The translations under genes and the position numbers were made by a program. The notes beneath the pieces were generated by a model. The model was not told the DNA's origin and did no database searches. It was given only the letters and a program-made list of their open reading frames with translations. Below are positions 7,697 through 14,000 of a stretch of 14,000 nucleotides of DNA, piece by piece. Origin of the DNA: Owenia fusiformis (lineage: Eukaryota; Annelida; Polychaeta; Sabellida; Oweniidae); contig CAIIXF020000419.1 in assembly GCA_903813345.2 (NCBI GenBank), forward strand, positions 1 to 14,000, given 5' to 3'. The stretch's first letter is position 1. The number at the start of each line of letters is the position of its first letter.

Positions 7697-10110
7697 ATGA
7701 CCAAAACAAATCCCACGTGGGTTGTATTGACCCTATACAAAAGAAATAAAATCCACCACAAAAAAATCAACTAATGACCCATTCTATAGAGACAAGTTCA
7801 AAACACAAAATCAATTAGTGAAGCAGTTAATAGAAGAAGCTAAATCTGATTATGAAAGAAAACTAGTTAATAAGATTGAATATGTTAGTAGAAATTCTGT
7901 TGATATTGGTCATTGATAAAAGAACTTCTTGGAAAAAATCAAGTGTCAACAATACCAGTATTGAGAAATCCTACTTTAAATGCTTCAGCCTGTACCAGCT
8001 ATGAAAAAGCCAATGCTCTCATGAAATACTTTGTTGGAAAAAAACATAATTAACATAAATGATGACTACACTCCTCCCTTCCCACTTAGAACACAACATA
8101 CCATGCAACATTTTAGAACCATTACTGAAGAAGTCTTTGAACTTTTACATGACCTTGACACAAATAAATCTCAAGGGCCTGATGAAATTAATAATAAAAT
8201 GTTAAAACAATGTGCCAGATCTCTTGCTTTACCAACCAGTAAACTATTTAATAGGATATTAGGAGAGAACACTTTCCCTGATATATGGAAAGAAGGTATT
8301 ATTGTTCCTATTTATAAAAAAGGAGACAGGGAACTTGTCAGCAACTATATACCGGTGACACTCTTAAGTAACCTTTCAAAAGTTCTTGAAACCATCACTC
8401 ACAAACATCTTTTGGCTCATCTGCTTCAACACAACCTTTTATACAAATTCCAGAGTGGTTTTCTCCCGAAGCACAGCACCGTTAACCAGTTAATTAACAT
8501 TGTTTACAATATCCATGAAAATATAGATAATAATAAATATGTCCGCTCGGCTTTCTTAGATTTAACAGCCGCTTTTGATTTAGTCCCGCATAGATTACTT
8601 ATACAGAAACTTAAAGGCTATGGTTGTAATTTCAATTTTGTACAGCTTATGACATCATATTTAAAATACAGAAGGGTTCGAGCCAAAGTCAACAACAGCT
8701 TATCTGATTGGTCCTCTGAAAATTATGGAAATCTTAATAATGGAACAAATAACAATAATAATAACAATGATCACAATATAAATAACTATAAAATCAATGC
8801 AGGTGTACCTCAAGGATCAGTCCTCGGGCCCCTCCTATTTCTTATTTACATTAATGACTTACCAGATTATCTCCTATCCAAAACATTTATTTTTGCTGAT
8901 GATACATCTATTTATAGTGCACATGACAGTTTTGATCAGATTTTAAACATTCACCAACCACTTCAAAGAGATCTTGACATTTTGGCAAATTGGGCCATGA
9001 CTTCGAAGATGACTTTTAAGGCACAAAAAAGTGCTGACTTAACCTTTGTATCAGGAAATAGAAGACTATTACAAGAGCCAGTCCCTTTAAAACTAGGAGG
9101 AGATGTGATACCTAGTTGCACCAAGCACAGACACCTGGGCTTAGTACTTGATCAAAATCTAAACTTTAATTCACATGTTGACCAACTCATAGAGAGAGTA
9201 ATCTCTCTCATGAGACCATTGAAAAAGTTAACTAAAATACTAAACAGTAAATACCTAGACAATATATATAATTCATTTATACTACCACATTTCGACTACT
9301 GTGATACAATATATGATAAGGCATCAACTTCAAAACTATTAACATTGGATAGACTTCATTATCAAGCAGCCTGCCATGTGTCAGGAGCAATACACGGTTC
9401 AAACACATCGAACGTTTTATCATTACTCAACTGGAAAACGTTAGCTTCCAGGAGAGAAGAACATTTTTGCTTTCAAGGCTAGATACCATTGTTTCCCTCC
9501 TTTCATTTGTGATTTAGTTAGTTCATACGAGAATATTCCAAATCGGCCCCTAAGACAACCAAGGCATTTTAGAATACCCTTTCCAATTAGTAATTCGTTC
9601 AAAAAGTCAACCATTATCAGGGCTATGACCCTGTGGGATGACATACCATATGAGGACAGGAAAGGCCAACCAATATCTAGATTTAAAAGGTTAGTAAGAG
9701 GAAATATGAGCCCTGACTCCAGAGTATCCACTACTAAAATGAATATGACAATGCCAAGGAAAATTGAAATTCTGTTCAATAGATTTAGAGCTGGACTGAT
9801 TCTAAAAGCACATTAATTTATATTCCCATAACTTTGTGAATGTAAATGACCCTTTCTGCGTATGTGGTGACATACAACTAACAACGCATCACTTTTTATT
9901 AAACTGCCCTCTGCTGCAACAAGAAAGATGCACTCTCCTAGCAGGACTAAAAACCTTAGGATTTTTCAATCGTTTCCAAAATTTAAACTCGATCATGAAA
10001 AAATGCAATTTTTATTATTTGGAGACAGAAATCTCACTGTACCTGATAATGAACAAATTATTTATATAGTTAGCCATTACATCTGCCAGGCTCTTGATAT
10101 TTTAGATTAA
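7697..10110 (+). pseudogene. LINE ORF2 remnant: reverse transcriptase plus C-terminal Cys/His region
   Basis: The longest intact stretch, 8031-9482 (frame opens at a TTG; a stop lies just upstream at 8022), holds the RT core. Residues 141-154 read QSGFLPKHSTVNQL. The first catalytic Asp is in FLDLTAAFD (Asp177), GVPQGSVLGP starts at 258, and the FADD Asp pair is 290-291. The family's thumb-like region, ending RREEHF, follows. Homology then continues in other frames: LWDDIPYEDRKG (near 9628), CVCG with HHFLLNCP (near 9856-9915) and FLLFGDRNLTVPDN (near 10007-10050), matching the usual C-terminal end of this LINE type. The reading frame changes at least five times: an A run at 7760-7766, after a TGA at 7914, an A run at 8038-8044, a T run near 9466, about 9815, and about 10000. 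No functional protein can come from this copy. Confidence 0.85.
8721..8798 (+). repeat. AAT/AAC-rich insertion encoding an Asn tract in the RT
   Basis: Between DW (residues 226-227) and the conserved AGVPQGSVLGP motif, the frame carries a low-complexity stretch with a run of seven Asn and several more Asn nearby, encoded by AAT/AAC codons. Related RTs usually have only a few residues between these two points. It looks like a trinucleotide expansion that stayed in frame. Confidence 0.7.
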
Positions 10111-10203
10111 CCCCCCCCCCGAAAGCCTCTAACATTCCCTGCCATTAATATTATGTACCTTATCTATTGTATTTTCATTGTTTCCATTTTTATATGTTTT
10201 GTA

Positions 10204-10236
10204 TATTGCCGACGATGTTGAAAAACGTAGGCAATA
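10204..10236 (+). other. Hairpin in the LINE 3' untranslated region
   Basis: TATTGCC (10204-10210) pairs with GGCAATA (10230-10236), and ACG (10212-10214) with CGT (10226-10228), around an A-rich loop and a one-base mismatch. Its position just before the polyadenylation signal suits a 3' structure recognised by the LINE's own reverse transcriptase. That role is inferred. Confidence 0.55.
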
Positions 10237-10266
10237 ATATTGTTATGTATTTTATGTTATATTTGG

Positions 10267-10292
10267 AATAAATGAGAAATGAAAAAAAAAAA
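10267..10292 (+). other. LINE polyadenylation signal and A tail
   Basis: AATAAA at 10267-10272 is followed after 9 bases by 11 consecutive A (10282-10292), which marks the 3' end of the inserted LINE. The signal is in sense orientation with respect to the Ig gene's intron. Confidence 0.7.
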
Positions 10293-10489
10293 CTATGCAA
10301 AGTGTCAGACTGGATGTAATGAAAGCGTCATGCATAAGGTTAAGCTACGTTCACACCAACGGCGCTTTGATGGCGCAGCTGGTCTTCTGCAGCTGGTCAG
10401 CGAGAAAACGTGGTCAGATAAGAATAAGAATGCACTGGTTAAACTCCAAATTTTTAATCTAGAGTCTAATAAATTCACAATTTTTACTA
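10293..10489. other. Unassigned stretch after the LINE
   Basis: No gene is recognised. It contains a GC-richer part (about 10340-10410) with the direct repeat GCAGCTGGTC at about 10375-10400. The open frame at 10279-10563 begins in the LINE A tail and has no domain. Confidence 0.4.
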
Positions 10490-11205
10490 GGAGTGTTCTA
10501 GAAAATTTTATAATTCTAAGATACTATTTGGTGATTTTTGGCCACTTTCAAAGTGTAATTTAAAAGGAAATTGAGTCAATCTAAAGGAATTCTGATTTTT
10601 TCAATGTTTTTCTTTTTTGGGGGGTCGAGGGCTAGAGGCAGAGGGATGCCTAGCCAGAATATTTTACCAGTATACGATGCTTCTGGGCACTTTTGATGTG
10701 GCTTTTGGGGTGGGGTGTCAATCTTTTATGATTTTAATCATGTGGAGATTTCTAGCCATTTTAAAGTGTTTGAATTAACAAATTACTCCCTAAACATGTT
10801 AATAGATTTTCTCTAATGTGCATAATGTAACGCCCTCATTTTACCAATTTAAGATATTAATTGGTGATTTTTTGCAATTCAAATGTGTTTCAATCAATAA
10901 ATGCAACTTCATAAAACATTTTTTTACGTTGACCAATTCAAGATAATACATACATAATGTTGGTGATTTATAGACACCTTTAAAGTGTTAGACAATATAA
11001 GTGAAACTGAGAATAAACAGAACACAGTTTTCCTTTTGGGGGGTGCAATTAAGATTGAATTTAGATTTTTGTGGGGTTGAGGGTGACTCACCCATCTAGA
11101 TAATTGTACAATTTTTTAGATGTCATTTACTGGTTTTTAGGCACTTTCAAAGTGTATGAGTCAAATCTTCAAATCTTTTTGGGGGTGTCAGAGGGGGGTG
11201 TGGTT
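10490..11205. repeat. Decayed repeat array with CACTTTCAAAGTG and G-rich blocks
   Basis: A block of the form GGTGATTTTTGGCCACTTTCA followed by AAGTGT recurs about five times, centred near 10549, 10763, 10880, 10983 and 11148. The odd palindrome CACTTTCAAAGTG is exact at 10543-10555 and 11142-11154 and degraded in the others. Between them, TTTTGGGG-type G-rich runs recur near 10615, 10702, 11034, 11071 and 11178. Spacing is irregular (about 100-210 bp), so this is an old, diverged array rather than a fresh tandem repeat. Confidence 0.6.
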
Positions 11206-12181
11206 GCAACCGACGCACTCACCTCTCCCCCGCCCCCTTTTGATGGCCATGTTATTCAAACATTTTGAAAATGAAACATCACATATTCACTTTCAAATTT
11301 CAAATAATTGTTCACAGACACGAGGATTATTATCTGTATTCTAAATGTTTATGTTGAAAAATATAAAAATCTATCTAATTGATTTAATTTCTTTTAGCCG
11401 ATCATGAATATAAAACGTTGTTGGACTACATCTGTATGTCTGCATATAGTTACTAAATTATGCATCTCATCTATTGTATATTGCAACAGAGAATCGAATC
11501 TTTTATCAATGGAACACATTTCCTCCAGCTAATTAAATGAACAATTTTTTCAAGATAGCATTTCTGAAATGTTACCTTTTTAATGCTTAACTACTACTAT
11601 TAATAATAAAAACGTCCGTTACATCCAGAGACCATAAGATAATCATGATCTAATGTATAAAATATTTATAAAACCTCTTTTCTCTAACCACACTATTATA
11701 TCTTTGTTTCCAGGACCCCATAGGCAGAGCCAGCAGCCCCCCACACTCCAATTAAAATGCAGACGCTTTATTTTTTTTATTTTTCTTCTAGTATATAACT
11801 GTGTATAAACCATGTTTACAAATTATAATTACTACATTGAGGAACACCTATAATGTCACTTGCGATTGGGTCCCTCATGTATGATATGTACTTATAATGA
11901 TTAATGGCAAATAAAATCTCTTGATAAAAAATGTATAAAGTCTATAAATTGAACATGTAGACTAATGTCTATTTGAATAAACAAAATTCTTACCTATGCT
12001 TTATTTGCATTGTAAAAAAAGAACAACATGGACTTTACCCCCAACGAATACTTCACATTGTTATTGAGACAATACTTTTTACTAGCCATTGAGAAGTGAA
12101 GGCGAAGATATTTGAATTGAAAATTGAATTCAATATAGATGTCAAATATTTTCGTGGCGACACAGTCACCCCAGAATAGCC
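11206..12181. other. Intronic stretch with no recognised gene
   Basis: AT-rich sequence with no supported exon. A pyrimidine tract and CAG end at 11713, but the following frame is short and becomes a low-complexity hydrophobic run before stopping, so I do not call an exon. The reverse-strand open frame at 11994-12293 has no known domain. Confidence 0.45.
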
Positions 12182-12450
12182 TGACAACGGTAAAGTCAGA
12201 TACCGTTGTCACAAATGGCGGACATAAGCGGATTTTCATGAACTGTTTGTTTAATAGAGCATCTAGACTAAATTCCTTATGAACAACAATCAATCAAAGT
12301 GTCTTAATATTCATTGTACAGTTAAAAATGGTCTATCATCGAAATAAAGTCTTTCATTTTAACCGATCAAAATGAGATACGGGACAACGGACACTGTAAT
12401 TACCATAAGCCGTTGTCTTTCTAAATTACTCAATTCAGATTCCGTTGTCA
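12182..12450. repeat. Cluster of five GACAACGG/CCGTTGTC words with hairpins
   Basis: The 8-mer GACAACGG or its inverse occurs at 12183-12190, 12203-12210, 12383-12390, 12410-12417 and 12442-12449. The first pair forms a perfect 11-bp hairpin (12182-12192 with 12201-12211) around an 8-base loop, and the second pair forms an 8-bp inverted repeat. The rest of the sequence around the copies does not align well, so a simple duplication is not obvious. It may be a diverged inverted-repeat element. Confidence 0.5.
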
Positions 12451-12976
12451 TTTACGATATCGAAGACGCTATATTTTGGCGACCCAATTTGATCGAAAAT
12501 GGGATTTCTTATGATACCTTATTAATCTCCTCAAAATCTCATTTTCACTCCTCGTCTATTATCACAAGAGCTTAATACATGCAATGCACAGAATTAACGA
12601 CGATAAAATCCCATGAAATGAGGACCAAGTGATTATACAGTTGAAGGACGGTTATGTCGCTTTGCCTGCCTAGCCTAGTGTCTATCTACACCCATACATG
12701 TACATAAATATCTTAGAATTCCAAAATGCATTTGTTCTCGTTTCATTTGGGTATACTCTGAGACACTGTTCTTCGAGTATATTAGGGGCTAAGGAATACG
12801 TTTAAACATAGTTAAGAGAGAGAGATTCATTTGAATAACCGATTCAACTTTGTAACTATTGTGAATATTGTATAGTTGTAATATGATTTAACATTACAAG
12901 GTTTGAGTTTGAATGTTCTAAATAGAAAGTTTAGACAGCTTTGCAACACTAATTTCCTTACCCATTTTATTTTCAG
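12451..12976. other. Intron 1 tail up to the splice acceptor
   Basis: No gene is recognised except the acceptor itself: a T-rich run followed by TTTTCAG ending at 12976, directly before the Ig exon. The reverse-strand open frame at 12827-13138 overlaps the Ig exon antisense and is not supported. Confidence 0.5.
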
Positions 12977-13318
12977 TATCCAGTAAAAAGTTGGTGATCT
13001 TAGAATATCCACAAGACAGAGTGGTGTTGTCTGGGCAAACTGCTGAGCTAACATGTCATTTAGATCCCATTGCATCAGGAACTGATCATACTGTACAGTG
13101 GTTAGGTTACTCTTACAGAACAGGGCGTGGGACGCCAATATCAGTTAACGATAAAGTTACAATAAAGGATATCCCGAATAAGTTCTCTATAAGTACAAGA
13201 AAGCCATATAACTTGCAGATACAGCACACTGATTTTGATGATGCTGGGAAGTATACATGTCATAATGCACGACTCGGTGCTACGATTGGTGGGCTTGATC
13301 CGCAGTTAATAGTATTCG
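12977..13318 (+). CDS. Exon 2 of an Ig-superfamily gene: one V/I-type Ig domain
   Basis: The exon is 342 bp (114 codons), bounded by TTTTCAG| and G|GTAATT, with phase 1 at both ends, the classic symmetrical single-Ig-domain exon. After SSKKLVILEYPQD, the B-strand Cys (13054-13056, in AELTCHL) is followed 15 residues later by Trp (13099-13101, in VQWLGY). The DDAGKYTC motif places the second Cys at 13258-13260, 68 residues after the first, a V-set-like spacing. YNLQI and a closing LIVF strand complete the fold. The family includes cell-surface adhesion and immune receptors. The leader in exon 1 points to a secreted or membrane protein. The YNLQI...DAGKYTC style recalls Kirre/nephrin-type first Ig domains, but one domain is not enough to name it. 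More exons must lie beyond the window. Confidence 0.85.
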
Positions 13319-13622
13319 GTAATTTAATTATTTGATTTATTATGGAATGACCCAAATATGAAACTTCATCAATCTTCATGTAAAGCGTTTCATCTTTACA
13401 TGAAAATAGGCGCTCGATGGATTCTTGGTTATTCGCTTTCCTTTATTTAATATATTATATTAATATACATTTTCATAACATGGACAGGCAAGGGGCAGTT
13501 CCCTCCACCATTTGAGAACCGTAAAAAAGCTTGATAAAAGGAAGATGTAAATTAATGAGTTGATTATCAAATGCAGGAAGGTTGATTGAATTGTGCTAAA
13601 TTAAAAACGGTATGTCTTTGGC
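13319..13622 (+). other. Start of intron 2, no other feature seen
   Basis: It begins GTAATTTAATT right after the Ig exon. The sequence up to the second LINE copy is AT-rich with no recognised exon or repeat. Confidence 0.5.
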
Positions 13623-14000
13623 CTATTTAATCATGTAAATAGCCGGATTCCTTTCGTGACTTGAAAAACCATCACGTTCTTCTTTAAAAAGGGTGACAAA
13701 AGTTTGATTACAAATTATAGACCTGTAACCCTCTTAAGCAGGCTTTCAAAAGCAATTGAAACAATTACACATTAACACTTTTTATCATTTCTTCTAGAGA
13801 ATAACTTGATTTATAAACTTCAGAGTGGAGTTTTACCGAAACACAGTACAGTTAACCAATTAATCAATATTGTTCATAATATTCATGCTCAAATTGAAAA
13901 TAGTCAAAATGTCCGCTCTGTTTTCCTTGACCTGACGTCAGCTTTTGACCTAGTTCCGCATAAACTTTTGTTATTTAAACTTAAAGGTTACGGTTGTCAG
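13623..14000 (+). pseudogene. Second LINE reverse-transcriptase fragment, cut by window edge
   Basis: The frame starting CTA at 13623 reads LFN, then KKGDKSLITNYRPVTLLS (near 13686-13739), QSGVLPKHSTVNQLINIVHN (from 13821) and FLDLTSAFDLVPHK (near 13923-13964). These match the first LINE copy closely, and I judge the DNA similar at about three-quarters of positions. Two in-frame stops break it: TGA at 13662-13664, near the position of the conserved Trp, and TAA at 13773-13775, where the first copy has Lys. The catalytic FADD lies beyond the right edge. It lies in the same orientation as the first copy and the Ig gene. The left boundary is approximate. Confidence 0.85.

Larger units (their letters stand above)
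7690..10292 (+). mobile_element. 5'-truncated, decayed Jockey/CR1-type LINE
   Basis: Coding homology begins at about 7697 in the linker before the reverse transcriptase and runs to about 10110. A 3' untranslated region follows, starting with ten C at 10111-10120, then a hairpin, AATAAA (10267-10272) and an A tail of 11 (10282-10292). No apurinic endonuclease domain or first ORF is visible, so the copy is truncated at the 5' end, as is common for LINE insertions. The element lies in the same orientation as the Ig gene, inside its first intron. The protein style resembles LINEs abundant in bivalves, amphioxus and cnidarians. The exact clade is uncertain, and the 5' boundary is approximate because no target duplication was found. 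Confidence 0.8.
6676..12976 (+). other. Inferred 6.3-kb phase-1 intron of the Ig gene
   Basis: It begins GTAAATC after exon 1 and ends with a pyrimidine-rich stretch and TTTTCAG before the Ig exon. Both junctions are phase 1, so splicing keeps the reading frame. The intron hosts the foldback element, the decayed LINE and two repeat fields. No additional Ig or other exon was recognised inside it, although a short one could be missed. Confidence 0.5.

Noticed and set aside
11711-11820. Possible exon after a TTTCCAG acceptor
   Set aside because: The frame after it turns into a low-complexity Phe/Ile run and stops, with no donor or domain.
11994-12293. 99-residue reverse-strand open frame
   Set aside because: No recognised domain or splice context, and it crosses the GACAACGG hairpin.
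12827-13138. 103-residue reverse-strand open frame
   Set aside because: It is antisense to the Ig exon, whose protein signal is on the + strand.

Overview
The window looks like AT-rich, intron-rich animal nuclear DNA from a marine invertebrate. A bivalve or other mollusc is my best guess, from the style of the LINE protein, the many small inverted-repeat DNA transposons and recurrent ATACATGTA-like words, but no single marker proves it. There are no bacterial operons, rRNA or tRNA genes, or CRISPR arrays. Most of the longer open frames have no recognisable homology; only the reverse transcriptase and the Ig-domain frames carry real protein signal.

Layout. Positions 1-835 are a purine-rich field of nested tandem repeats built on a (T/C)AGAGGTTACTC core, possibly part of an LTR-type element. 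From 1146 to 7263 lies a dense series of small DNA transposons: a 155-bp TA-flanked MITE (1148-1302), a 602-bp TTA-flanked element with subterminal repeats (1584-2185), a 95-bp micro-MITE with a perfect 20-bp inverted repeat and a 7-bp target duplication (4326-4420), a roughly 145-bp tandem repeat (4565-4895), a 1,147-bp TA-flanked pogo/Tigger-like element (5349-6495) with another inverted repeat inside it, and a 492-bp palindromic foldback element with a 9-bp target duplication (6763-7254).

The one host gene I can support is an immunoglobulin-superfamily gene on the + strand. Exon 1 (ATG at 6618, donor after 6675) encodes a hydrophobic leader. Exon 2 (12977-13318) encodes one complete Ig V/I-type domain. 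All three splice junctions are phase 1, so the two exons join in frame across a 6.3-kb intron. That intron holds the foldback element, a decayed LINE (about 7690-10292) and two repeat fields (10490-11205 and 12182-12450). The gene must continue beyond the right edge, because the Ig exon ends at a donor site and no later exon is visible.

Two related Jockey/CR1-type LINE copies lie in the gene's own orientation on either side of the Ig exon. The first has the RT core, a C-terminal Cys/His motif, a 3' hairpin, an AATAAA and an A tail, but also several frameshifts. The second enters at about 13623 and runs off the right edge with two stop codons. I see no evidence of a new multi-gene system. The points of interest are the split Ig gene and the clustered, well-delimited non-autonomous transposons.
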